NCBI GenBank assembly: GCA_019155185.1
Contig: CM032804.1
Coordinates: 4,746,492 to 4,810,491 of the forward strand
DNA length: 64,000 bases
Source: Beaufortia kweichowensis
Lineage: Eukaryota > Chordata > Actinopteri > Cypriniformes > Gastromyzontidae
Reading direction: 5' to 3'
In this document: positions 26,171-36,205 of the stretch, piece after piece
Position numbering within the stretch: position 1 is the stretch's first letter
How the letters are laid out: every line of letters starts with the position of its first letter
Notes under the pieces: generated by a model
The model's input: the letters and a program-made list of their open reading frames with translations, nothing else
What the model was told of the DNA's origin: nothing
The model's database searches: none
Translations under genes and position numbers: made by a program

Positions 26171-27609
26171 TGTTTTTGTTTAAGAATGCTGCTGAATTAT
26201 ATCACATGAGTTTCTCAAGCTGTGGGGAAAGCTTCAACAAGCTCTCTATTCATGCCACAGAAACAATGCATGTATATTTAGTCATTCCCTAGAAATGCAA
26301 CCTTTAACAAAATAAATGTAACCAATAATTTAACTATGCAGAGTCATTGTGGACCATGAATTAGTGCTGGGAAAAAGAGCATAAACAAAGCATGACCCTA
26401 AACAAGTAGGTTTAAAACAAGTGCACAGACAACTTGGGGCACAACTACAATGAGTGCATTGCCATGGGATTATAACAACTGAAACATTCAAACAGGATAC
26501 AGCTAAATTCAGCTGGTAAACATTCGTGTTATGGGTCATTCTGTATCAGACAGGTTTTTCAGAGTTTCCTACGATCAAGGCTAAACAGCACAACTTACCA
26601 AGTGGTTGTTGTAATACACATTGTCCTTGGAGAGAGACTCAAAATTTCTGAAAGAAAACAAGGATGTGAGTCACTGTGCAGACAGATAAAAGCCTTGATA
26701 AGTTCACAATGCAGAGACTACATTCAACTGAACAAAGTTTAATAAAAGTACACGAAAACAAATACAAAGTTTCGAAATTTGCTGTATCTGCATCAAAAAC
26801 TGCCATGCACAAAAGAAATATTGAGATATCACAGGGACACGTTTTAAATGTCACAAGGAAATATAATATTAAAAGTATTATATAGCTGAAGGGTCGCAAG
26901 TCTAAAAAAACCGGGCGATGACAATTAACACTCCTATATGTATATATACTTTATTATAAATCCTTTTCAGCATATAGAGGCTGCTGAAAGTGTCTGAACA
27001 CTTAATCCACAATTGATGAATTTCATTTATTGTAACTGCAAACAAACGCCAATGGACCTTTTCTCAGAAAAAAAATTTGCACTTCTTTTAACCATTGTAC
27101 GATTACTTTTAATTAATCTGTCTCAGGATTATTTTTAGGGGATGATTTCACTTCCTCTCACAGGTGTCCAAACAAAGCAGTCACAGGTGTAACTCATCAC
27201 ATCAAATATAGGTATGTTCCAATACGTTTGGCAAACAGATCATTTGTTGTTTTTACAATTATTTGTTTTATGAATTTATTTAGCCTTGCCTAGCCTTACC
27301 CAACAAAACGTAAACAAATTTACTTCAGTATACGCTTGTCAAACAGTTAAATCTTTCTTTCAAATAAAGTCGTGGTTTGATATCTTGCTATCAAATGCAA
27401 TCTGTGACATATTATAGCTAATATACTTTTGTGAATGCATTAAAGACAGAAAGAAGTGACTCTTACATGAGATCCGGCCTGAATTTGTGAATAAGAGCGC
27501 AGAAGGCCAGTCCATCTCTGAATGATGTGGTCATGTTGCAGATGGTCACATCTCTGTATCCATCACACTGAATCTTACACCACTGCTGGAGAGCCTTGAT
27601 GGCCGCCAT
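18975..27609 (-). CDS. micall2: MICAL-like protein 2 (CH-LIM-bMERB adaptor), 18 coding exons
   Basis: MICALL2 (JRAB) is a Rab8/Rab13 effector that links recycling endosomes to actin and junction assembly. Exons, 5' to 3': 27467-27609, 26599-26647, 25007-25148, 24544-24851, 24275-24405, 23560-24054, 23268-23449, 22888-22951, 22187-22362, 22034-22102, 21846-21947, 21556-21614, 21348-21471, 20327-20429, 20079-20152, 19285-19399, 19143-19189, 18975-19060. All junctions are GT-AG and the frame closes at 822 aa plus TGA. Residues 1-110 form a calponin-homology domain; MAAIKALQQWC at the start, and GIPALLDAEDMVAL with SILTYVSQYYNYFHGRSP near its end, are near-identical to the MICALL2 I recall, not MICALL1. 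Residues 232-285 are a complete LIM domain (C232, C235, H253, C256, C259, C262, C282, H285). Residues 286-640 are a Ser/Pro-rich linker. Residues about 641-795 form a charged helical bMERB Rab-binding domain, followed by a basic tail. The start follows an in-frame upstream ATG at 27,651 that lacks family similarity. Teleosts carry a and b copies; I cannot tell which this is. Confidence 0.95.
20156..20172. repeat. poly(A) tract in micall2 intron
   Basis: A run of A residues on the plus strand lies immediately 5' (minus-strand sense) of the exon beginning at 20,152. It therefore forms the T-rich polypyrimidine tract of that acceptor. Confidence 0.8.
26132..26168. repeat. (CA)n microsatellite in micall2 intron 2
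   Basis: About eighteen uninterrupted CA units between micall2 exons 2 and 3. Confidence 0.95.
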
Positions 27610-27860
27610 CCTCTCCAACAGCGCACAAAGTGTTTGAGAAAAACACAGCAAAAGTTTACTTGAAATGAAACACGTCGCTTGCTCGGAGAAATAACAGCGC
27701 CCGCAGTGCAGGAAATCACGTTGGATGTGTTGTGGGAAGTCCCGAGGAGTGCGAAAAAGTTACAGCGGATCTGAAGCGTGTCACTGGCGTCCTCTCTGTC
27801 GCCGCTGCCCGGTCACATTTGGCAGAGAGCAGCCGCACCTGTGGACATCCAGGAGGAGGG
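27610..27860 (-). promoter_or_regulatory. micall2 5' UTR and proximal promoter
   Basis: The sequence upstream of the micall2 start turns relatively GC- and CpG-rich (for example GCGCCCGCAG, GTCGCCGCTGCCCGG near 27,695 to 27,815) and returns to AT-rich DNA after about 27,860. No TATA box is obvious. This suggests a CpG-type promoter; the transcription start is not determinable here. Confidence 0.45.
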
Positions 27861-29965
27861 GCCTGAAATTATCCATTATTAACGCCAATTGCTTTATTTA
27901 AATGTTTATTTGTTTTTCTATTTTGTTTATTTATTAGTTATATTTCTGTTTAGTTTGCACATGTATACACATGTGCACGTGTTTCGTGTAAGGTCAAATT
28001 AGGCCTAAAAACACCACGTAACGCTTTATTTACAATAAAACCACTGGGGGCTGTAGAGCACCATCATCTTAAATCAGTTTATATTATTTGATGTGAATGT
28101 TTACAGTCATGTAAAGGGGTAAGTAAGTCCATCTCATTTGCATGTAAACATCATTAGAGCCCTGTGAGAAAGAGAGCTTGACCTACATGAAAGAAAACTA
28201 AATTTCATCTACTTTATGTTTAGTTTAACCCTGAATTAATAATCATAATCTGTCACATTTAAAACAGTTATAAGATTACATCCAATTGTGAAGGTACTGT
28301 ATTGATGTACATGTATAAACCCTGTGCGTACAGAACGATCAGCTGTCCATCTGGCCTACGGCAGAGAGATTGTGTTCAGTGTAATTTCAGATGACCCGCC
28401 TTCTCTGATGGTTTTCAATTTGAACAAGGTGAGCATATTAAATTGTGGATGGGTGGAGAATCAATGGGATTGTTTAAAGCTTGACATTAAACTTCATAAA
28501 AATAGAAACCTGAATCTGGAGGCAAAAGAGTCTAGTTTGGACATCAGAATTAAAAACCTATATTTTACACGCATGATGTCCTCATTTAATGCTATACTTT
28601 TGATGAAAATAAATAATGAGTGTTCTGTTAAAATTGACAGACAAAAGAGAAAAGGGCACATTTTCTGTTGCCCAGTGGAGGGCACTCTGACTCTACTGGG
28701 AGTTAAAGACGAACTGAATTCCTGTCTTTTTAGCAAGAGTTTTAGTTGTATCGTATGCACATTGCACAACCAAAGATTTCACTGACATTGCCAATTAGTT
28801 ATAATACCACAGGAAATACCCTTATGTGGACCCTTAAATCATTTGACATGGAACAGGTGCTGCCTCATTTTTTTCAAATGCAGCAGCTGGGTTCTTCAGA
28901 AATCATACCATTGTCTTACAACAACAAACATTTCCCAGTGTCTTATATTAAGTGTTTTAAAGCATGCACATTTGTTTTGAAACTGCCAAACAAAAACATG
29001 AAAACATATAAAACACAAAGTAATGACTGGAGAAGAATAAAACAAATTTTTATTTTGGACAGTCATCTGTTGTGGAAAAATACATAAAAATGTTTTGGAG
29101 TATTTAAAAAGGACATTTGTCAAAAGGGCAGGCACTTTTCTGCCATCTCCATTGTTTATAGAAGGCTTGTGGCAGCTTGCAGACATCCTGTGTTTCCACA
29201 CAGAGTAACAGGATAGCTGATAGAAGAGCTGGCCATCAGTGACATCATCAAGCGTTTCCTCTTTAAGTTCCTGCTGTTCACCAAGCCGTTTATCATCAAA
29301 GCAACAACAATTGAGAAAACTTCCCTAAATGTTAATTCCTTACAGACAGCAGCAAAAAAATATATATATAGTATATGACTTTGTACAAAATTCTGATTAA
29401 AAAAATTACAGAGCAAAATATGAACAATACAATGTACACTGTAAAAAACAAAATGCAATGTTGTTACATGTATTAGATATTTCCTCTAATGTAGGCTGTT
29501 CTTTCAGTCATATTAAATTATATTTTTGACCTACATAAAACCAAATTTTACTACTTGAGGCATGTCTTTAGGTGATCCCAAAAACATTTTTTTTTTTTGT
29601 GTAAAAAGAAAAATAAAATACATATAATCCAGCCTCATATCACATTAGCATTAGTGTATTATGTTATTTAAAACAGGCAAATGTACAGAATGCCTGCAAA
29701 TAGTATTCACACTTTTTACATCACCATGAAAATACAACGGGAATATAAAGAGCTACACAAAATATTGGCCATACAGATAATAAATGGTGCTGTGACGATC
29801 AGAAGAGTAAATACAATACAGAGCGATGTAATTTGTGTTTCGCTTTTTTCAGTCATGGGTGTGTAATTGGGCAGAAGTGACAATAAATTATATATTTAAT
29901 GGCATTTGCAATGTTTCCTCTGGTCCTGTGTGATACTACAGTAATGGATGAGTGTGGACATCAGC
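27861..29965. other. intergenic: micall2 5' side to homeobox gene 3' side
   Basis: No gene is supported here. An open plus-strand frame at 28,324 to 28,785 has no recognisable domain. The last part, next to the homeobox stop codon, should include its 3' UTR: an ATTAAA variant reads on the minus strand at 29,900-29,895 and a canonical AATAAA at 29,053-29,048. Confidence 0.5.
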
Positions 29966-32209
29966 TTAGTCTCTGTCCAGGACTGTGTCAGATACTTGTG
30001 TCTTTAGCTGCCTCTCTCTGCTGGCTTTGGCCACAGTGCTGTGGATCTCTGCCTCATAATCCCTGGCCTTTGCTCTCAGCTTGGCAATACTACAGCAGCG
30101 GAAATCCTCGGGACTGGACACCTCCGACCCCTCCTGATCTCCCGCCCTCTGAATCAAGTTGCTTACAGGGCTGTGGATAGCTGATGAGCAGGGTTTGGGC
30201 CAAATGGGGCTTCCCCTGTCCTGTTTTCTATCCCAGCATGGGCTGCTGTGGAGCTCTGGAGCTCTGAAGTTCCTGCTGGACGAGTCGGCCGGTCTGATGT
30301 CACTGTTACACTGCTCACCTGGCTGGCTTTGGAGCTTCATCTGTCGGCGCATTTTAGCCCTGCGGTTTTGAAACCATACCTGATGAAACAATGTGAAAAA
30401 AATATTGGCATTTGCTGTGCAGTTTATGTGTTTATTAAATATATCTTAACAAATATTTTCATTTATGCAAATTTACAAAATATTAGTAGTAGTTTAAATG
30501 ATTAGGTATTGAAATTTTAGATTTTTTAAACTTTTCATTATATGTGTTTTTTTAATTACATTAACATTTATTTATTTTTTAGTTTATGTTAATTCTTTGC
30601 ATCAATAGTTTGTCATGATTAGATTAGAATTCAACTATGAAATATTAATCGTGACTAGTGAAATATAAAGTGTTTTCCGTGACAGTTAACGGATTAATGC
30701 ATATATGTATATTTTAATATTCACTATGGTAGAGTTAAAAAAGCTATAGTATTTGAGAATTTTATTGCAATTTACTATAGTAAATATTAAATTATTCTTC
30801 AGTATTTATTCATCCTTAAGTATAGGAATTAGTACTATATTAGTATTAGTAATAATAGCTGTTTATAATAGCTGTTTAGCTGTTAACTCATTTGAAAAGT
30901 GGGGAATACGTTAAAGGAGTTGTCCTTGAGAAGCTACAATAATCTCCCAAAATATGTGATAAATGCAGAAATTTTCCAAAACATCCCTTTAGTAATATAC
31001 TGGCCACAATACTGGCAAAACGGAGCATTTTGTGTCAAAAATACTAATGCTAATTTGAAAAAAAAAAAACTGTAATAATATGCATGCTGTAATAATATTT
31101 ATGACACTGTTCTGCGCATTCCAGCAGGAAAAGAGAGTGTAACTATGGCAACCTGCACTCTGGCCTCGATCAGATCCAGTCTGAGGGCCAGGGCTTCTCT
31201 CATGAAGACGTCTGGGTAGTGTGTGCTCTCGAAGGCCTTCTCCAGTTCTTCCAGCTGCCAGCTGCTGTAGTTGGCCCGAGCTCGCCGTTGTTTCACTGGC
31301 CGGGGTTCATCTGGAAGCCACATCACAGCCACCAATTAGACAATTGCCAGAGGCTGACAAGGAACTAATGGCTCTAGATTGGATAATTAGCGCAGCGTTC
31401 ATTAAGCCCTCTTCAGCAGAGCCGGATAATTGATTGTTAGTTACGACTTGTTAGCCAATCCTCTGTAAACATTTAGAATCCTATTAAATACTGTTAAATG
31501 TGTATGGATAATTATTAGAGAATATGACTTATAAATGGCCTCTCTTAATGAACGCTACAAATATGTGTTATTGAGAGCACAATACCTGAATAAATATGCA
31601 ACGCCTTGGCAAGTACCAATTTTCTCTTCGTAACACTATATGATAGTATAGGAGGGCTATTTTATTATATATTTTTTATGTTTTAATTACTTTTATTATT
31701 CAAATATTATATATAATATATATAATATATAATAACCGCTATACCGTTTAATTCCTGCCATCCTAGACAGCCAATTTTCAACACAACTGTGCTAGTTTCA
31801 CATCTCTCACACTATTAAAAAAACTATTGTCCATGTCCATTTATTAATTTAGTTAATAAATTATTTTTTTTATTATTTTTATAATTCATTGCATATTAAA
31901 GTTTTTTCTTGCTAGTTTGAAACTTCATATATATCAATAAAAGATAAAATAATCAATAAAAATTATGTTCGCAGTATGCTCACCAATATTCTCAGCATGG
32001 TGTCCTGAGGCCTGAGAAGCCAATAGCAGAGCCTGTTTGCAGGGATCAGGCTGCAGATAACTGCGCAGGAGCTCATAGCTGAGCAGAGGCCCAGGGATGA
32101 GGATCTGCGGCGATCCTAACCTGCTGGAGAATGCTGGGAAAAAATGTGCAGCCGAAGAATGTAGGACTGCAGAAGAGAGAGGAGACATCAGATGCCCAGT
32201 GCCAAACAT
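29966..32209 (-). CDS. divergent unc-4/UNCX-class paired-like homeobox protein, 3 exons
   Basis: Predicted sequence-specific nuclear transcription factor, 265 aa. Exons: 31984-32209, 31153-31310, 29966-30379, with clean GT-AG junctions. The second intron falls between homeodomain residues 46 and 47, the usual site in paired-class genes. The ATG is the first after an in-frame TAA about 40 bases upstream. The homeodomain is residues 83-142. It has the UNCX signature HYPDVFMREALALRLDL and WQLEELEKAF, and keeps R5, L16, F20, W48, F49, Q50, N51 and R53. Compared with UNCX as I recall it, the flanks diverge: Y8 for F, I41 and A43 in the turn, M56 for W. Residues about 221-241 (FRCCSIAKLRAKARDYEAEIH) resemble an OAR motif. 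The N-terminus is hydrophobic and Ser/Leu-rich, without the FSID-type eh1 motif I recall in UNCX. The gene lies head-to-tail between micall2 and ints1, where mammals have none that I know of. It is probably a tandem unc-4-class paralogue kept in fish; orthology is not established. Confidence 0.88.
31320..31445. promoter_or_regulatory. candidate enhancer in homeobox intron 1
   Basis: Directly upstream (minus sense) of exon 2, the intron changes from AT-rich filler to a balanced block with six or more homeodomain-type cores: CAATTAGAC, ACTAATGG, ATAATTAGC, CATTAAGC, ATAATTGATTG and TTAGTTAC. Their density and the sharp boundary at about 31,445 suggest a conserved regulatory element, possibly autoregulatory. 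Inferred, not measured. Confidence 0.35.
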
Positions 32210-32441
32210 GGCCCAGGTTCGGCAAAGCTCCCTTAGTGAAAACTTTTAAAAATTTCAGTGGTAAGTCAGACTCAGTCCAGAAATCGAAAGTTGACAACAG
32301 AACACAAAACCAGACAAAGCATCCAAAATGAAAGACAAAAAAACCCTGAAAGACATCCAATTAATAGAGAACTTCTTAGTATGCCCAAATTGTCCACAGA
32401 CGCAAGAACTTATGATGCTCCACAGTACAGACACCTTTTCT

Positions 32442-32456
32442 CACCTGAGTCAGGTG
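32442..32456. promoter_or_regulatory. palindromic paired E-box (CACCTG...CAGGTG) upstream of homeobox gene
   Basis: CACCTGA and TCAGGTG form a perfect dyad around one G, about 235 bases upstream of the start codon. Each arm is a CAGGTG/CACCTG E-box. Such paired CACCT/AGGTG sites are bound by ZEB-family two-finger-cluster repressors, and each arm also suits Snail or E-proteins. Function is inferred. Confidence 0.4.
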
Positions 32457-32473
32457 TGAGTTCCACTTTCATG

Positions 32474-32510
32474 GGTGTCCCGCCCACTCGGCAAGTCACG
32501 TGGCTCACCT
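32474..32510 (-). promoter_or_regulatory. proximal promoter motifs of homeobox gene (GC box, CACGTG)
   Basis: A CCCGCCCA GC box (near 32,480) and a CACGTG E-box (32,497 to 32,502) lie 270 to 300 bases upstream of the homeobox ATG, next to the palindromic E-box pair. No TATA box is evident. The start of transcription is not known. Confidence 0.35.
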
Positions 32511-35270
32511 ATGACCACTCATCCAAGTTAAACAGAGCCGGGTTTGAGGAAAGCACCCAATCATAGGGACCACAGATTGCACGGTTCATTTAAGAGAGGC
32601 TTCTTACAGCATCACTCCTCAGCGGTTGTCCATAGTGACACCTAATGCCTTCTAATCTACACTTCGGCTCCTCTGAAGGAACAAATGAGTAACATCCCCC
32701 ATTTCCATTTGGGGAGGGGTAAAGAAAGGCCTGTCATACTGAAATGTTCCATAGACAAGTTCAGACACTCTTCAGTTTCTGCGTTCACTTATTAATATGA
32801 CAAACCAGACGTTTGGAATTGGAGTGTGGCGAGAAAATACGGAGAAAGCAGTAACGCTTTCTCAGACACGTACAACTGCCGGCGAGACCTGTTTGCGCGC
32901 TCTCATTTTGCCGTTGTTGTAATCGTGTACAAGGTTTAGTCATTAAAAACACACTGATGAAACAGATGGATATTAAATCATTAAGGGAGAATCAAAAGGT
33001 TTCACAGCTGAGAAATGTTCAATAAGAAAACCCAACACAAACAGAGCTTTAGCTGAAATCTGCGGAGAGCACAAACAAACAGCCTCTCTGTTTACACAGT
33101 AAACACATCACACTAATTGGGCCACATAATTGACATTCATTTACAAGCCCATTTGCAGCATTTGGGTGTTTGTATGACATTCATTTACGATACAACATGA
33201 CTGAATGAAGAATCCTTTAGGAAAGCTTTGATGAGTTTTCATAATCAACACGCTCGTCTTTGATAAAACCGTTTGTTTCTGAAATAGACAATGTGTGCCA
33301 TCACCTGGGAATTCTGCTGTCGGATTAAAACCCATGCCTTTGTTCCAAAAGACGCCTAAGCCTGTTATCTCACTCAGAGCCATCTTCACATTAGGAATAT
33401 TATCACCTGTCCAAACAAGTTGTATTGTTCGGTTGCGAGCTCAGGACAGAGTTCACTAACAATGGATTTGGGTCACGGATCTCTGGCCTTTGAAAACAGA
33501 TCACTTTCCCGTCTAAGACCAAGCTGCGCTTTGAGAGGAATGCTGAGCTATTCACACAACATCAACAGGTTGGGAAATTGGGAGTGTTTTATAAACATAC
33601 ATTGTTGCAATTAATTATACAAATTTTAAACAGATGCTGGGACATTGTTAAGAAGTGATTAACATCGAAATAACTGGTCAAAACAGAGTGATGTTTCAAG
33701 AAGAGGTTAGGGGATGATTGATAACCACAACAACTAGAGATGCTTCTAACTTAATTACAATTTCAGTGGCGTGACAGTAGTTTCATTGTTTTCACAAGCT
33801 AGCAATTGCGAATAGACTATGTTAGACTATTATTGTGCGCATAGCTTTACTATAATGTTAGTTTTAGCCTGTCACACCTATAAACTGCCCAAAGTCTGTT
33901 TGCTAACCACCTAAAGCAAAGTGAAAACAAAACAGAAAAGACTTCTTTGGCCAGTAAGAGTTATACTATAGTTGTATTTAATGACAATTTACATTTTATA
34001 TAAATTAAATATTTTACCTAAATTTGTTAAAAAAAATTTATGATATAGTATATATATATAATATATCTTCTGTGAAAGTCTCAGGAGCATAAAATGTTCG
34101 TCCGATAGGATGTTCTTCCTCCTTGCCAGTACGTATTTGCATAACTCTGTGCAACTTGCTTGAGAATAAACACACTAGGCTTATAAAACCTCTTTAACAA
34201 AACCTAAAATGTTTTACTTTTTTTATTGTATGATTATTTTGTGCTCTGTACTGTAATTAGATGGTGTGGCTTTGAAGAGAGCTCTGAAGGGAGGATTTTT
34301 GGTTTCAAAACTAGCTTGCTATTTTTAGCTTTTATGAAGCTAATGCTGTCCATAACCTATCAAAAACATCTATTTCTGTGCCAGAAAAATGCAACTAAGA
34401 TTAAATTATAAATAATTATCACTGCCATTTAACAATATATTGCCCCTTAGGGAGCTTCAATAAAAGTATAATTAAATATTTAGAATGACAGAAATTTACA
34501 CTGAAAGTACATCAAGTTGCACACTGAGAACATCTGCATCCCTGTTGTTGAAGGATGAGAGGAGTCGTCATGAGAACAAAACACAGGTGTGTGAATTAAT
34601 TCTCAGGAACATTTCACCTCACAGTCATCTTCAGCTGCTCTATCTGTTAATAAGATAAAACTGCAAAGAGATTCAAGAGCTGTCACCAGCATCAGCTAAC
34701 CGCTAATCCTCTGTTAACTTTGATCAGATCCGAACATTGACGGCACACAGCTGGGCTCATCTGGGTTGAGTGAGTCACTGTCTTCGTAGGCCATAAGGAC
34801 AAAAACTCTTGAGACATCTGTCAAAACATTCAGGGATCTAAGTCCAAACCTACCTGCTTTCCTCATACCTTTAGAATGATGATTATTTGCACATACTGTA
34901 TACCGTTTTCTTATACACCAACATCCTGGGAGAAAGCAAATACATAAACTGTTATCTAGAGAAACCTACAACTTACAGTATTTTTTATCATATACACAAT
35001 CACAACAAAAAATCCAAATATAAACCTTAGGTTAATTACTTAGTTCTGGATCTTTGCATACTGATCCATGTTGTCTCTATGCTATTGTAGTTACTGTATA
35101 TGCCATTTTAGATGGTATTTTACATGATTTTTATATTCTTTACTGACAATTAGACAAAAATTTTTAATTTTTGTCAAAAACTATACTGTCTGCAAACAAG
35201 CCGAATCATTTGAAGTATCATGTTAGAGATGCTTTCCCTAAACATCTCACAATTAAGTTTTTTTTTTATT

Positions 35271-35316
35271 TTTATGATGTCATTTTATGATGTCATTAGG
35301 GCAACATTAGGGCAAG
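35271..35316. repeat. two adjacent short tandem duplications
   Basis: A 13-base unit TTTATGATGTCAT is present twice head-to-tail (35,271-35,296). It is directly followed by an 11-base unit ATTAGGGCAAC/G, also present twice (35,295-35,316). Both copies are essentially identical, suggesting recent slippage. Confidence 0.75.
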
Positions 35317-36157
35317 AATATCAACTGTTCTTACAGGTCTGTATTGATCTTTTAAGCTCACAAATCTGTGAGATTGTGTGCATTTGAATACACAGGAGGC
35401 TTTGTAACAAGTTGAGAGTATCAACTGAGGACTATAATGTTTGGCAGGGAAATGTGTCTCTGTGGCATTTAAGATAAACTAAGATTTCCTTCTGTGCTGA
35501 AAGTGTTTAAGAGAAGTAGACAATAAGATCAGAGCGTGACAATTCCATTGAGGGTGAAGTCTCTAATCTCAATTGTTTTAATTCAGAGTCATAATTGAAG
35601 CAAATCATTGAAAACAAGATTGGAAATAGACTGGCTAAATGGGTCGCCAACAACAGCAAACAATAAACAGCACACTATTTGATATGCTCTTTCATTCAAG
35701 GCATCATTACCCATCCAAATGAGCAGGTGACTTTCTCAGTGTGGCATGGGTATTCTTTACTGATGTATTTCTGATGTTGAATTATAATTTAGAAGGTTAA
35801 TAGCTTCTGCAGCAGCAGGAAATTGTGTCTTGCATTCACATTTGACTGGTGAACGCCAGTTTAAAACTTAGAATATGACTAAAACTCACAAAAAGACATC
35901 ACATGGATCCTATTCTGCAATCTCATTTATAAATTCTGTCATCTATCATACTAAATTGATTACATGTTTCATACAGTAGTCTCAGAAAAAGTGTAAAGGT
36001 ACAGTATTTCTGATCCTTATTTTTTTTAATTGTCTAGTTCTTTTAAATTTTGTCATCTTTCTATTTAGAAATCGCCAGTTATTACTGCTAAGAAAATTTT
36101 AATACTCATACTTGCTAATGTATGGCATAATCAAAAACATACACAATTATTTCTCCT

Positions 36158-36205
36158 TTGTAAGTCGTTTTAGATAAAAGCATCTGCTAAATAAATAAAT
36201 AATTA
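36158..36205 (+). repeat. 3' tail of a teleost tRNA-type SINE/LINE, second copy
   Basis: TTGTAAGTCGTTTTAGATAA followed by AAGCATCTGCTAAATAAATA is the conserved fish SINE/LINE 3' end with a few substitutions. It is followed by an AAATAAAT tail and has the same orientation as the copy near 1,650. No head region is recognisable. Confidence 0.65.

Noticed and set aside
28324..28785. 153-codon plus-strand open frame between micall2 and the homeobox gene
   Set aside because: Composition is ordinary intergenic, with no family similarity that I can see, no splice signals and a minus-strand frame across the same bases. Not supported as a gene without transcripts.
32073..32360. 95-codon minus-strand open frame overlapping homeobox exon 1
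   Set aside because: Different frame from the spliced homeobox protein; the frame used joins cleanly to exon 2, this one does not.
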